Below are positions 14,805-24,558 of a DNA stretch of 36,913 bases, piece after piece; positions within the stretch are counted from its first letter, which is position 1, and every line of letters starts with the position of its first letter. Location: NCBI RefSeq assembly GCF_003050865.1, contig NZ_QAOK01000031.1:1-36913 (forward strand), given 5' to 3'. The notes under the pieces were generated by a model, which was not told where the DNA came from, did not search any database, and saw nothing but the letters and a program-made list of their open reading frames with translations. The position numbers and the translations under genes were made by a program. This DNA comes from Nitrosospira multiformis (GTDB lineage Bacteria > Pseudomonadota > Gammaproteobacteria > Burkholderiales > Nitrosomonadaceae).

Positions 14805-17800
14805 TTGTCCCCTGATGGATTCCCGAACTCCGATGATAAAGTTTCTCCATTGCTCAACCGTTATACGATGAGTCGCTCCCCCTGGCTGATCGTCTTGCTT
14901 TACGCCGCTTTATCGATTCTCTGGATTGCTGTTGCGGGTTATCTGATATCGCTCACGCTCGAAGATCCGGTTTTGCGAAGCCGCGCTTATCTGGCAAAGG
15001 AACTGGTTCTTATTGCCATTAGCAGTATCCTGTTTTATGCGCTGCTTAAACTGGGCCGCGACACCCCCATCCGGGAAGGGCGCGCGACAGTCTCGGCTTC
15101 GCCAGGTTTCCGGCTGAACCGGCTGATACTGGCGTTCTTCTCGCTGGCGATGGTGGCGCCCATTACCAGCTTAGTCATTGTAAAAATGTATGGACCGCAG
15201 ATGGAGCGAGGCGCTTATGCTGATCTACAAACGATCGTTGATCTAAAGGCAGAACAGATCGAACTCTGGCTCGCAGAACGACATAACGATGCACAAGCAT
15301 TGATGGCAAGCCAAGCACTCATCGAACGAGTGGTCAATCTCCAGCGAAGAATAGACGGCCATGGAATGGAACTCATCCGTAATCGCCTGGAGGCAGTACG
15401 GCAAGCCTACAGCTACGAATCAGTGATATTGCTTGATGTTGAAAGCCGACCTTTGCTCGTGTTAGGCGAAAAGCGTGAACTGCCATCCGTTACCCGCGAA
15501 TTACTATCCACCACATTACGCACCCATCACATAGAGAGTACGGATTTCTTTCTGGATGAAAACGGAAAAGCGCTGCTGGATATTGCAGTGCCTCTGGTGG
15601 CTGAAACAGCAAATAAGGAACCTGTTGCCGTTGTGCTCTTACGAGCGGATCTGGAGCAATTCCTTCTTCCGCTGGTCAAGAAATGGCCAGGCATCAGCGC
15701 CAGTGGAGAGATACTGCTTGCCGTTCAGAAAGATGAAATTGTCAGTTATCTCAATAAATTGCGCCCCTCTCAACAAACGCACACGGTCGATGGATATCAC
15801 GCGCTTGTCGCCAGCGACAAACTTGCCAGCACTATTGCCACCCGCGACGAAAAACAGGGAACGGTACATGGAATCGACTACCGCGGCGAACAGGTGCTTG
15901 CCGCGTATAGGCCCCTTACTGGTAGCGACTGGCGACTGCTTGCAAAAATTGACCAGAATGAAGTATTGGCACAGTTATGGACCCTTGTATTCTGGATCAG
16001 CGTCGTCATCCTGGTTGCAGTTGCTACGGTAAGCGTCGTGCTGCTGCTGCTATGGCGCCAACAGCAGCGTGCCCATCAGTTGGCGCTGATCGTTCACACC
16101 GCCGAGCAGGATCGCCTCCTCAAGTATTTCTATGACCTGCCATTCATCGGCATGGCAATCACCTCTCCCGACACGAAGCGCTGGCTGCGGTTCAATCATC
16201 AGTTTTGCGAGATGATGGGATACTCAGATGAGGAACTGGCAAATAAAACCTGGGATGAAGTAACTCATCCGGATGATGTCGCTAAAGGCATTCTCGAGCG
16301 CAAGCGCATCATCAGGGGCGAGTCCGAGGGTTATGCGATGGACAAGCGCTTCATTCGCAAGGATGGCTCAATAATCTTAGCCAACGTGGATGTCAAATGC
16401 GTCCGCAGGGAGGATGGCTCGGTGAATTATTTTGTTGTCATGATCCGGGATATTACCGAGCAGGAGCGGCGGAAAGCCGAAATTCTGGCCGCGCGCCGCC
16501 AACTGCAAGCCACACTCGACGCCATTCCCGATTTACTGTTCGAACTCGACGCGGATGGCTGTGTTCACGCGTGGCATTCGGTCCGGCGTACCGAGTTCCC
16601 GAGTGTATCCGGTGAGAGCCTTGTAGGCAAAAAAGTTTCGGATGTTCTCCCGACCGGTGCAGTAGATATTATCCTGTCGGCATTGACGGAGGCGCAGGAG
16701 AAAGGGTTCTCCTCGGGGAAACAATTGGAACTCCGCCTTCCCGGGCGCGAAGACAAGTGGTGGTTCGAACTTTCCGTCTCGCGCAAACATGTCGATACCG
16801 CAACGGGTCCCCGTTTTATCGTCCTAGCGCGTGACATTACAGAGCGCAAGGCATCAGAGCAACGGATACTTCATCTGGCCCATTATGATTCCCTCACCGG
16901 TCTGCCAAACCGCGCCCTCCTGGCCGATCGAATGAGAGTGGCAATCAACCGTGCAGCACGGCAAGCCAAACGCCTTGCTGTACTGTTTGTAGACCTCGAT
17001 CGTTTCAAGGCAATCAATGATTCGCTTGGCCATGATATTGGCGACCATCTGTTAAAGGCTGTAGCGGAACGAATGCAAACCTCGATACGCAGTGTAGACA
17101 CGGTAAGCCGGGTGGGAGGTGATGAATTTGTTGTTCTCCTGAGCGAGATCGAAACTGCAGAGGATGCGGCGCGCGTAGCGCAAAAAATCATAGAGGGTCT
17201 TTCACAACCATACCAGATCGAAAAGCATGAGTTGCTGCTGACTGGAAGCGTCGGCATTTGCATCTATCCCGATAACGGCATGGAACCAAATATCCTCTTG
17301 CGCAATGCGGATGCATCCATGTACACAGCAAAGGAAGCCGGACGCAACCGTTACCAGTTCTATTCGGAAGACATGACGGCCCGGGCGATCGAGCGGCTCA
17401 GCCTGGAACATGATCTCCGCGGGGCGATCGAGCGCGGTGAAATGTTTCTGGTTTATCAGCCGCAGATCGAGCTTGCGACAGGTCGTATTATCGGGGTGGA
17501 GGTGCTGATGCGCTGGCGCCATCCCGCACGGGGATTGATTTCCCCTGTTCGCTTTATTCCCGTTGCGGAGGATACGGGACTGATTCTCTCGATCGGGGAA
17601 TGGGGTTTGCGCGAATCGTGCAGGCAGGCGCGCTCGTGGTACGAGTGCGGATTGCTGAACGCGAGCATCTCAGTCAATGTTTCTGCGGTGCAATTCCGCC
17701 AAATTGATTTTGTTGAAGTCATTGAACATGCGCTTCGTGAATCGGGGTTACCACCCGACAGCCTGGAACTGGAACTTACTGAAAGCGCAGTTATGCAGGG

Positions 17801-18182
17801 TGCGGAACCTGCGCTGAACAAACTGCGCGAACTGGATGCGCTCGGGGTGAAAGTCGCAATCGACGATTTTGGTACGGGTTACTCAAGTCTCGCCTACTTA
17901 CGGCAGTTTACCGTCGACCGCCTGAAAATTGATCAGTCATTCGTGCGCGATGTGCCGGGTAATAATGATGCCGAAGCTATCGCAGCGGCAATTGTGGCAA
18001 TGGGTCTCAACCTGGGCTTGCGTATCATTGCCGAAGGCGTAGAAACGGAAGCGCAAGCGGAATTTCTCCAAAGTGTCTTATGCAAGGAAGGCCAGGGTTA
18101 TCTTTATGCCTGGCCCATGACTGCCGATGAGTTTGAAGCATGGGTAGGCGCGCGGCAAAACCGCGCAGGAAGCACCTCCTAG
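14805..18182 (+). CDS. Membrane-bound PAS-GGDEF-EAL c-di-GMP regulator
   Basis: This 1125-residue protein probably starts at TTG 14805, which has GGGAG 6 bases upstream; ATG 14868 has none. Two TM segments (about 27-50 and 66-83) and a third (106-128) precede a periplasmic sensor region (130-388, dCache-like), then TM4 at 391-417. PAS domains follow at about 430-555 and 560-685. The GGDEF domain (690-855) has the intact GGDEF at 771-775 and an RxxD inhibitory site at 762-765. The EAL domain (865-1115) has E899 in EVLMRW, N958, DDFGTGYSSL at 1020-1029 and AEGVE at 1076-1080. Both synthesis and breakdown of cyclic di-GMP look possible. It likely couples an extracellular signal to biofilm or exopolysaccharide control. 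Confidence 0.95.
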   Translation: MSPDGFPNSDDKVSPLLNRYTMSRSPWLIVLLYAALSILWIAVAGYLISLTLEDPVLRSRAYLAKELVLIAISSILFYALLKLGRDTPIREGRATVSASPGFRLNRLILAFFSLAMVAPITSLVIVKMYGPQMERGAYADLQTIVDLKAEQIELWLAERHNDAQALMASQALIERVVNLQRRIDGHGMELIRNRLEAVRQAYSYESVILLDVESRPLLVLGEKRELPSVTRELLSTTLRTHHIESTDFFLDENGKALLDIAVPLVAETANKEPVAVVLLRADLEQFLLPLVKKWPGISASGEILLAVQKDEIVSYLNKLRPSQQTHTVDGYHALVASDKLASTIATRDEKQGTVHGIDYRGEQVLAAYRPLTGSDWRLLAKIDQNEVLAQLWTLVFWISVVILVAVATVSVVLLLLWRQQQRAHQLALIVHTAEQDRLLKYFYDLPFIGMAITSPDTKRWLRFNHQFCEMMGYSDEELANKTWDEVTHPDDVAKGILERKRIIRGESEGYAMDKRFIRKDGSIILANVDVKCVRREDGSVNYFVVMIRDITEQERRKAEILAARRQLQATLDAIPDLLFELDADGCVHAWHSVRRTEFPSVSGESLVGKKVSDVLPTGAVDIILSALTEAQEKGFSSGKQLELRLPGREDKWWFELSVSRKHVDTATGPRFIVLARDITERKASEQRILHLAHYDSLTGLPNRALLADRMRVAINRAARQAKRLAVLFVDLDRFKAINDSLGHDIGDHLLKAVAERMQTSIRSVDTVSRVGGDEFVVLLSEIETAEDAARVAQKIIEGLSQPYQIEKHELLLTGSVGICIYPDNGMEPNILLRNADASMYTAKEAGRNRYQFYSEDMTARAIERLSLEHDLRGAIERGEMFLVYQPQIELATGRIIGVEVLMRWRHPARGLISPVRFIPVAEDTGLILSIGEWGLRESCRQARSWYECGLLNASISVNVSAVQFRQIDFVEVIEHALRESGLPPDSLELELTESAVMQGAEPALNKLRELDALGVKVAIDDFGTGYSSLAYLRQFTVDRLKIDQSFVRDVPGNNDAEAIAAAIVAMGLNLGLRIIAEGVETEAQAEFLQSVLCKEGQGYLYAWPMTADEFEAWVGARQNRAGSTS

Positions 18183-18231
18183 CCGGGATATCCAAAAGCG
18201 CGAGGATCGCGTGTGTGAGCTTTTATTTCTT

Positions 18232-18420
18232 TCAATCTTTCTCCTGCTGATCGCTGCGTTTCTCCTTTGTAACCGGATTTTGCAGCGTGTATCCTTCCTC
18301 TTTCATTTTATAACCACCATAAGCTCCTGCGCCACCTGCCGCGAGTAACCAGCAGCCGGACAGGCCTGGCGCTGCCAATAAAAATATTGCCAGATAAAGC
18401 AATTTACGCGCCCCCTTCAT
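18232..18420 (-). CDS. Small lipoprotein, 62 aa
   Basis: The start ATG at 18420-18418 has AGGAGA 4-5 bases upstream; an earlier start at 18504 would place 28 non-signal residues in front. The protein has a basic start (MKGARK), a hydrophobic stretch and a lipobox LSGC with the cysteine near residue 23. After it comes a Gly/Ala-rich segment (AAGGAGAYGGYKM) and a charged tail. Such short Gly-rich lipoproteins occur widely in beta- and gammaproteobacteria without a known role. It is convergent with the c-di-GMP regulator gene. Confidence 0.7.
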   Translation of the reverse strand: MKGARKLLYLAIFLLAAPGLSGCWLLAAGGAGAYGGYKMKEEGYTLQNPVTKEKRSDQQEKD

Positions 18421-18793
18421 ATTATCTCCTGTGGTAATCATCAAAATCAGGGAAAGAAAAACAATATATCCTGGTAATTGCGACGTCTGTACGATCGCAA
18501 ACATTTGTCCTCATGCGAACATAGTATACTGAAATTGCAGAGTGACCGCTTATGCTGCACCAGTTCCGCACCGATCATAAGGCTGCGGGCGCCTTTGAGT
18601 TCGGGTTGATGATTACCGGGCGCGGCCTGACGGATTTTATCCAGTCCATCGTTATTCGCCGCTTACAGAGGCTTGCTCTGCTGCGCGGCTCATGCCTCGT
18701 GCTGGACAAAATCTGTCTCCGTCGCGTGCGAAACAAGTGTTAACAGGCCCTAACAAAGGATTACACAAGAACTGATTGTACCTGGAGCCAAAA
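18421..18793. other. Divergent intergenic region
   Basis: This region separates the small lipoprotein (leftward) from the metallopeptidase (rightward). A 63-codon frame at 18552-18743 has no ribosome binding site and was not accepted. No regulatory site was recognised. Confidence 0.35.
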
Positions 18794-19660
18794 ATGAAGT
18801 GGGAAGGTTACCGCCAAAGTAGTAACGTAGAGGATCGCCGAGGTTCGGGCAGCGGATTTGGGCTGGGTGGCGGCAGAATCAGCGCCGGTGCGATTGTCAT
18901 AGCGTTGATCGGTGGGCTGTTGTTCGGTATCGACCCCCTCACCATGCTCAGCGTGATCACCGGCGGAGGCAGCAGCATGGTTCAGGAACAAGGCCCTGCA
19001 CCCCCGGCGCCCCCAGGGGACACGCAGGCAGCCTTTGTTTCGACGGTCCTCGCCGATACCGAGGATGTGTGGACGGGCCTGCTGAGGCAGGAAAACAAAA
19101 TTTATGAGCCACCCAAACTTGTGCTGTTTCGAGGTGCCGCTCTAACGGCGTGTGGCCAGGGAAGCGCGGCAATGGGTCCCTTCTACTGCCCGGAGGACCA
19201 GCGCATCTATATCGACCTGAACTTCTTCGATACGATGGCAAACCAGCTTGGGGCAGGAGGCGACTTCGCGCAGGCATATGTCATTTCGCACGAAGTCGGG
19301 CACCACGTACAGAATCTCCTTGGCATCTCCGAGCGGGTGAATGCCGCTCGCGCGCACTTGCCGCGCTCACAGGCAAATTCCTTGTCGGTACGCGTTGAAT
19401 TACAGGCGGACTGTCTGGCCGGGGTCTGGGCTTACCATTCGCAGCGTTCCAAGGGGTGGCTGGAGCAAGGTGATATCGAGGAAGCAATGAACGCAGCAAC
19501 GCAGATTGGCGACGATACGTTGCAGCGCAAGACGCGCGACACGATTGTGCCGGAAAGCTTCACGCATGGCACAAGCGCGCAGCGTACTCGCTGGTTCACG
19601 CGGGGATTGCAAACGGGAAACATGACAGATTGCAATACCCTGGAAGCGGGAAAACTGTAA
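18794..19660 (+). CDS. ypfJ: YpfJ-family neutral zinc metallopeptidase
   Basis: The 288-residue product starts at ATG 18794 (GGAG 6 bases upstream; a TTG at 18776 is in frame but not needed). It begins MKWEGYRQSSNVEDRRG, typical of the family, then a Gly-rich stretch and one TM segment at about 32-46. The protease domain has the zinc motif HEVGHH at 166-171 and a downstream ELQADCLAG, which supplies further active-site residues. The C-terminal FTHGTSAQRTRWF block is also characteristic. It is an inner-membrane-anchored putative peptidase with the catalytic part probably outside the cytoplasm. Substrates are unknown. Confidence 0.93.
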   Translation: MKWEGYRQSSNVEDRRGSGSGFGLGGGRISAGAIVIALIGGLLFGIDPLTMLSVITGGGSSMVQEQGPAPPAPPGDTQAAFVSTVLADTEDVWTGLLRQENKIYEPPKLVLFRGAALTACGQGSAAMGPFYCPEDQRIYIDLNFFDTMANQLGAGGDFAQAYVISHEVGHHVQNLLGISERVNAARAHLPRSQANSLSVRVELQADCLAGVWAYHSQRSKGWLEQGDIEEAMNAATQIGDDTLQRKTRDTIVPESFTHGTSAQRTRWFTRGLQTGNMTDCNTLEAGKL

Positions 19661-19691
19661 CCTTGCCTCAAAATTCACAGAGAGAACAGTT

Positions 19692-20006
19692 ATGAGAGTC
19701 TCCGAGCTTAAAGACGAACTGCTCGACTACTGGGTGGCAAAAGCCAATGATGTGGAAGAAGTGCATGTTATCGATTCCCACTGCGTGATCAATCATCAGC
19801 GCTGGGAACCCTCGGTAGACTGGTCTCAAGGAGGACCGATCATCGAAAGAGAAGGAATAAATCTCAGTCACAGCCTGGAACCGGGTTCCGAGCATTGCAC
19901 AGCGTTCATGCGATCAGGCAGGAACCGGCAAAAGGGGCTTACTCCCCTGATTGCCGCAATGCGCTGTTACGTAGATTCCAAGTTTGGAGAAGAGGTTACG
20001 GACTAG
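19692..20006 (+). CDS. DUF2591 (NinX-like) protein
   Basis: The 104-residue protein has the DUF2591 pattern: an N-terminal helix MRVSELKDELLDYWVAKA, a middle block with W-x-P-S-x-D-W-S-x-G-G-P-I-I at about 38-52 and a C-terminal AAMRCYVDSKFGEEV. The family is best known from lambdoid phage NinX, but it is also found as a chromosomal gene in beta- and gammaproteobacteria. Its function is unknown. No phage genes lie nearby. It sits 31 bp after the metallopeptidase gene and 80 bp before the phospholipase D gene, in the same direction. Confidence 0.75.
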   Translation: MRVSELKDELLDYWVAKANDVEEVHVIDSHCVINHQRWEPSVDWSQGGPIIEREGINLSHSLEPGSEHCTAFMRSGRNRQKGLTPLIAAMRCYVDSKFGEEVTD

Positions 20007-20086
20007 GATTAAGGAAATATAAAAAGGTGGGAAAAAAGAAAGATCTGCCAGGGAACATACGCGAGAGAGAACGGATCGAATAGCGT

Positions 20087-21724
20087 ATGGCCAAGTTCAA
20101 GCTGACAAACCTGCTGCGCGAGATTCCCCGTGAAACCCCGCGTGAGGATGCTTCTGCCAGAATCATGGCAGCCCAGGCGTTTTCACGCGCCGCAGGGGCG
20201 CCTCTCGTGCATGGCAACAGCATCCGTCTCCTCAAGGATGCAAGCGAGAATTATCCTGCATGGCTCGAGGCGATTCGGTCGGCTGAAAAGAACGTCTATT
20301 TTGAAAATTATATTATTCGTGATGACATTATTGGCCAGCGATTTGCTGATGCTCTCATTGCGAAAGCAAAAGAAGGCATACGGGTAAGATTACTCTATGA
20401 CTGGCTTGGAGGGCTGACTGAAACGTCATCCAATTTCTGGCGTGGCCTGAGCAATGGGGGTGTGGAAGTTCGATGCTTCAATCCGATGCGCTTCGACAGT
20501 CCCCTGGCCTGGCTGAGCAGGCTGCATCGCAAATCGGTCTGCGTGGATGATCGTGTTGCATTTGTCAGTGGATTATGCGTCGGCCAGATGTGGGATGGAT
20601 ACCCCGAGCGGAATATTGCGCCCTGGCGGGATACCGGTGTGGAACTGCGGGGACCGGTGGTAGCGGATGTCATAAATTCCTTTGCGCGTGCATGGGGAGA
20701 GACGGGACCGGAAATACCTGCGGATGAACTGCCTGCTCCCGATTCAATTCCGATTGCGGGTCACATCGATGTGAGAGTACTGGGAAATTTTGCTGCGACC
20801 GCAGGCTTATACCGGCTGGAGCAGCTGATCACCGTGCTGGCGCAAAAAACACTTTGGCTTACCGATGCCTATTTCGTTGGCACCACAAGTTATGTGCAAG
20901 CGTTGAGAGGCGCGGCAATGGACGATGTAGATGTCCGCTTGCTTGTTCCCGGATCGAGTGGAGATCTCAAGTTTCTCAGGCCGATTTCGCGCGCCGGTTA
21001 TCGTCCGTTGCTGGAAGCCGGCGTACGCGTGTTCGAGTGGAATGGCTCGATGCTGCACGCCAAGACAGCCGTTGCCGATGGGCGTTGGGCCCGCGTCGGT
21101 TCAAGCAATCTCAATATGGCGAGCTGGCTGGGAAATTGGGAACTGGATGTTGCGGTGGAAAACCTGGATTTTGCGCAGAAAATGGAGCAAATGTACCTGG
21201 AGGATCTGGAAAATTCGACCGAAATCGTTCTCAATAAAAAGAACCGGGTTCGCCCCGTAGCGGAGCAACTTCCCCACCGCACCCGGCGTCAGTACGGGGT
21301 TGTCAGGCGCCGGTCTGGAAGCGCCAGCAGATTGACAGCGGGCGCCCTGCGTGTAGGCAACACTGTTGGAGCGGCTATCACCAGTCGGCTCGTCCTGGGA
21401 GCTGCCGAGGCAAAAATCATGTTTTTCGGGGGTGTTACGCTGCTTGCTTTGACAGCCATTGCATTGTTTGAGCCCCTGCTCATGGTAATCCCTTTCTCGC
21501 TGCTTGCGGGATGGATTGGCGTTTCACTGTTGATACAGGCTCACAGGTTGCACAGGAACGGGCAGAATGATGCCGCAGCCCAGAGTGCCACTATTGCATC
21601 CGATGAGGCTCAGGATAAGGTGATCGAGCTTCCCAACTCCGTGCGCGAAGGCCAGCAGGCCGAAGATACCCGGAAAGAAGCCCGGGAAACACAGGAAATT
21701 CAGAAAGCACTCAGGCAACGCTGA
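20087..21724 (+). CDS. Cardiolipin-synthase-like phospholipase D protein
   Basis: The 545-residue protein carries two HKD motifs: H147-K149-D154 (HRKSVCVDD) and H324-K326-D331 (LHAKTAVAD) followed by [11 protein letters not shown]. This is the bacterial cardiolipin synthase type of PLD. Instead of N-terminal TM segments it has a C-terminal hydrophobic pair at about 443-488 and then a charged, disordered tail rich in Glu, Gln and Ala. It most likely transfers phosphatidyl groups in the inner membrane. No strong ribosome binding site precedes ATG 20087. A 9-bp inverted repeat (21724-21732 with 21754-21762) overlaps the stop and might be a weak terminator. Confidence 0.88.
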   Translation: MAKFKLTNLLREIPRETPREDASARIMAAQAFSRAAGAPLVHGNSIRLLKDASENYPAWLEAIRSAEKNVYFENYIIRDDIIGQRFADALIAKAKEGIRVRLLYDWLGGLTETSSNFWRGLSNGGVEVRCFNPMRFDSPLAWLSRLHRKSVCVDDRVAFVSGLCVGQMWDGYPERNIAPWRDTGVELRGPVVADVINSFARAWGETGPEIPADELPAPDSIPIAGHIDVRVLGNFAATAGLYRLEQLITVLAQKTLWLTDAYFVGTTSYVQALRGAAMDDVDVRLLVPGSSGDLKFLRPISRAGYRPLLEAGVRVFEWNGSMLHAKTAVADGRWARVGSSNLNMASWLGNWELDVAVENLDFAQKMEQMYLEDLENSTEIVLNKKNRVRPVAEQLPHRTRRQYGVVRRRSGSASRLTAGALRVGNTVGAAITSRLVLGAAEAKIMFFGGVTLLALTAIALFEPLLMVIPFSLLAGWIGVSLLIQAHRLHRNGQNDAAAQSATIASDEAQDKVIELPNSVREGQQAEDTRKEARETQEIQKALRQR

Positions 21725-22176
21725 GAAGAACTGTTGGCGTACAGACGGGATTGAGTTCTTCTGATTTCAATCGGCTTCAAGTCGTTCCCCGGCAAATCCT
21801 TTTTCTTGATACCAGCAGATTCTCTTCCTGCCCGAAGTACCTGCATGGGTCCAGAAGTCCTTCATCATCTCTTACCTCCTACCCGCGCCTGAATACCTTG
21901 ATAACCAGAAAGCTTGTCTTGATTCAACGACAGGAAAAACACTTTAAGCTCATGCATTTGGCTGAAATAGCGGGATAAACGTCTCCCCACGGGAACGACT
22001 GTTTTGGTTAAAGCCAGTTAAACGTTGGCAATCCCCTGATTTCAAATATTATTATTTCTGGCATGCAAATTGCTTTCTCATTTAAAGCCGCGCTATTGCT
22101 GGGTTGTCATGCAGCTTCATTTTGGCCGGCTATAACGTTTGTTTTTAAAATAATATGAAAAAATTGGAGAATTGGT
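21725..22176. other. Intergenic region with sigma-54 promoter
   Basis: No gene was found in this 450-bp stretch. The sigma-54 type promoter at 22059-22074 is listed separately; activator binding sites would be expected upstream but could not be identified. Confidence 0.45.
22059..22074 (+). promoter_or_regulatory. Sigma-54 (RpoN) promoter for the PEP-CTERM gene
   Basis: TGGCATGCAAATTGCT matches the -24/-12 consensus TGGCACGNNNNTTGCW at every fixed position but one, with the correct GG-to-GC spacing. Transcription would start near 22085, about 90 bases before the PEP-CTERM start codon. In several beta- and gammaproteobacteria PEP-CTERM genes are controlled by the PrsK/PrsR pair with RpoN, so the context supports the call. 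Confidence 0.75.
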
Positions 22177-23046
22177 ATGTTAAAAAAGAAAGAGGTCGTA
22201 CTTACCCTGTTGGCAGTATTTGGGCTGGTTGCGGAGTCTTCCGCATCAGGTGGATCAGGAGTTTTTGCGGGATTAGGAGCGTCCGCGGGACTCGGCTCTA
22301 CGGGATCAGGAGTTTCTTCCAGCCTGGAAGCTTCCACCGATTCAGCAACCTCCACTGATCTGGGTATTTCTACGCGATCTGGAGCTTCCATTGGATTGGG
22401 AACTTCTACAGACTTGGGGATTTCTCCGGGATTGGAAACTTCCACAGCCATAGGGGTTTCTACGGACTTGGGAATCGCTACGGGCACGAGCGTCGCTGCC
22501 ACCCCCTCAGGCTTAACGACACTCGGTGCAAACAGCACCGTGGATATAACAGCCTCCCCCCCTGCACTCGGGACGAGCAAGGTAACCTTGGATGCCCCCG
22601 CGCTTGGAATTGCGGGCAAGGTGACTGCAACCCAATCGTTGGATGCCATGAGTACGATCACAGTAGGTGTGCCGGCCGTTGATGCAATCAGCAATGTAAG
22701 TGTGGGAGCGCCGAAACTAAAACTTGCCGCTGACGTGGATGCATCAACTTCCACCGGAATCGCTGCGTTAATCGGGCCGGCTGACACAACTGCCAATGTC
22801 GATACATCTGCTGCACTTAATGTAGATGCCTTGCAAGCAGATATGGGCGTTGTAAGTCAAGTAGATGGAACTGTCGATCTGGCCGGAACCTTGGGAATCG
22901 GAGAGGTTCTTCCTGTCTATTCAAAACTGGCGATCACTGCTGATGCAATTCCGCCTGTTCCGGAAGCCGATACTTACGCAATGTTGTTAGCAGGCCTTGG
23001 CCTTATGGGTTTCATGGTGAAGCGCAGAAAGAAAACGCTGAACTAG
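22177..23046 (+). CDS. PEP-CTERM protein with low-complexity repeats
   Basis: The 289-residue protein has a signal peptide (MLKKKEVV, hydrophobic to about 20), a long low-complexity mature part, and a C-terminal sorting signal at 261-289: VPEADTYAM, a hydrophobic helix and the basic tail KRRKK. That is the recognition tag for an exosortase, which cleaves and exports such proteins to the surface or matrix, usually in strains making exopolysaccharide. Residues about 28-110 consist of short degenerate Gly-Ser-Thr-Leu repeats (G-I/V-S-T-x-L-G type), giving nearly no aromatic residues and no cysteines. The start ATG 22177 has GGAG 8 bases upstream. The exosortase itself is not in this window. Confidence 0.92.
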   Translation: MLKKKEVVLTLLAVFGLVAESSASGGSGVFAGLGASAGLGSTGSGVSSSLEASTDSATSTDLGISTRSGASIGLGTSTDLGISPGLETSTAIGVSTDLGIATGTSVAATPSGLTTLGANSTVDITASPPALGTSKVTLDAPALGIAGKVTATQSLDAMSTITVGVPAVDAISNVSVGAPKLKLAADVDASTSTGIAALIGPADTTANVDTSAALNVDALQADMGVVSQVDGTVDLAGTLGIGEVLPVYSKLAITADAIPPVPEADTYAMLLAGLGLMGFMVKRRKKTLN

Positions 23047-23272
23047 CAACTGGCCGGTGTTCCAAGGCTTCCACTGGGTTTTTTTAAGTGGGAAAGCCTG
23101 CTCGAGGAAGAGCGCATTAAAATCAGCGAGTGTGCTCTTCCCCGCAACGAAACACTACCAACCCGGTGATCGAATGAAAGAAGCAAGGGGATAATACACG
23201 GAGAACGTACATGCCCTATCCCTGATACAAATCATGTGACAGAGGCATGAGAAACGTGGCATAGGATATGCC

Positions 23273-23626
23273 TTATTTCTTTTGGTCACGCAGAAATTCC
23301 GCCAGAGCAACGGCATCGTTGTGCTCCTCGTCTTTGGCGCCATAAAGCAATGTAACAGCCCCTTTCTTTATTTCCTCTCTCAGTCGCGCCAACTGCTCAT
23401 CATTCTCCTCGAGCTCGATCCGATAACGCTTCTTGAAGTCGGTCCACTTGTCCGGATCATGTCCGAACCATTTTCGAAGCTCGGCACTCGGTGCGAGTTC
23501 CTTCAACCAGATATCCACACCCGCTTTTGCTTTTGTCATCCCACGCGGCCAAAGCCTGTCAACCAGAATGCGAGTGCCATCGTTTTTATCGAACGGTTCG
23601 TAAACCCTTTTGAGCTTCAGATTCAT
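23273..23626 (-). CDS. DUF488 (YeaO-like) protein
   Basis: The chosen start ATG 23626-23624 has GAGGAGG about 11 bases upstream and gives 117 residues, the usual family length; a longer form from 23677 is possible. Family motifs are clear: LKRVYEP, DGTRILVDRLWPRG, WLKELAPS, LRKWFGHDPDKW, and LLYGAKDEEHNDA near the end. DUF488 proteins are small, cytosolic and of unknown function. It is divergent from the creA gene. Confidence 0.92.
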   Translation of the reverse strand: MNLKLKRVYEPFDKNDGTRILVDRLWPRGMTKAKAGVDIWLKELAPSAELRKWFGHDPDKWTDFKKRYRIELEENDEQLARLREEIKKGAVTLLYGAKDEEHNDAVALAEFLRDQKK

Positions 23627-23941
23627 TCCTGCCGTGGCCTCCTCTTGCAAAAGATCAATTTTCCAACCCGGTTTCATCGGCCCATCTCTTCAAAAGCTTA
23701 TCGCCAGCCTGAATGTCTCGCAGAGACCTTCACTCCCCCTGGGCACCAAACGGAGAATGTCGTGATGGCAGGGGAGCAGTTCGGGAAGAAGTGCCAGAGG
23801 CATGTTCCCACTCCTTCATATCGTGACTGGTACCACACCTCCCCGCGTCATTTTGGTAAATTCAATCTTGTATACCGGCGCTTTAATCAATTGTGCGCCG
23901 ATATAATGAAGTGTTTCAATTTTGACCAACAGGGAGAAAAA
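23627..23941. other. Divergent intergenic region with a possible creA promoter
   Basis: This region separates the DUF488 gene from creA. A perfect -10 hexamer TATAAT lies at 23902-23907, 34 bases before the creA start, but the -35 at the expected distance (GCTTTA) is poor. It overlaps an inverted GGCGC...GCGCC pair. Confidence 0.4.
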
Positions 23942-24433
23942 ATGTTACGAAAAAAATTTATGGCGGGAATGGCGGCAGTCACATTATTTTCCACAGCTTT
24001 TTGCGGTATGGCAAAAGCAGAGCTCATCGGCGAAGTGGATACCGCGTTCCGATGGCTGGGAAAGGATGACCGGGTAGTGATAGAAGCTTATGACGACCCC
24101 AAAGTACGGGGTGTAACCTGCTACGTTTCCCGAGCCCGTACCGGCGGAATCAAAGGCACCGTAGGTTTGGCGGAAGACAGGGCGGAGGCGTCGATCGCCT
24201 GCCGGCAGGTGAGCGACCCGATTGAGTTCCGCGGCAAACTTCCTCGCCAGGAAGACGTGTTTACCGAACGCATGTCAATTTTATTCAAGCGCCTGCACGT
24301 AGTCCGGGTGGTGGATCCGGCACGTAACGCGCTTATCTATATGACATACTCTGACAGGATTATAGAAGGCAGCCCGCAAAACAGCGTTACGGCCGTACCT
24401 GTCGGCCGGAGCAATCCCATTCCAATGAAATAG
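23942..24433 (+). CDS. creA: CreA family periplasmic protein
   Basis: The 163-residue product starts at ATG 23942 with GGGAG 6 bases upstream; the frame is open further upstream but there it overlaps the DUF488 gene and the intergenic region and is not coding. It has a signal peptide (cleavage near AKAELIG at 23-29) and the CreA body: GEVDTAFRWLG, DPKVRGVTCYVSRARTGGIKG, AEDRAEASIACRQV and the FKRLHVVRVVD block. CreA proteins are conserved in proteobacteria, are presumed periplasmic, and have no settled function. It is transcribed alone. Confidence 0.93.
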   Translation: MLRKKFMAGMAAVTLFSTAFCGMAKAELIGEVDTAFRWLGKDDRVVIEAYDDPKVRGVTCYVSRARTGGIKGTVGLAEDRAEASIACRQVSDPIEFRGKLPRQEDVFTERMSILFKRLHVVRVVDPARNALIYMTYSDRIIEGSPQNSVTAVPVGRSNPIPMK

Positions 24434-24558
24434 TCGGAAACCTGGACGCTTTCAGAACAGGGATTGCGCTCAACCGCTTCGTGCTGAAGGATGAAGGAAG
24501 CAAAAAAGAAAAAATAATAAATCAGATGAAACGGAACTGAACAAGAAACTGGAAGTTG

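Noticed and set aside
19692-20006. DUF2591 gene as evidence of a prophage
   Set aside because: The neighbours are ordinary chromosomal genes with no phage functions.
22107-22796. Long open frame on the minus strand with Pro-Val-Glu repeats
   Set aside because: It is the antisense of the PEP-CTERM gene's short repeats; no ribosome binding site, and the plus-strand protein has both a signal peptide and a sorting signal.
23282-23941. Upstream extension of the creA frame
   Set aside because: It lies opposite the DUF488 gene and lacks a start; the signal peptide and ribosome binding site place the creA start at 23942.
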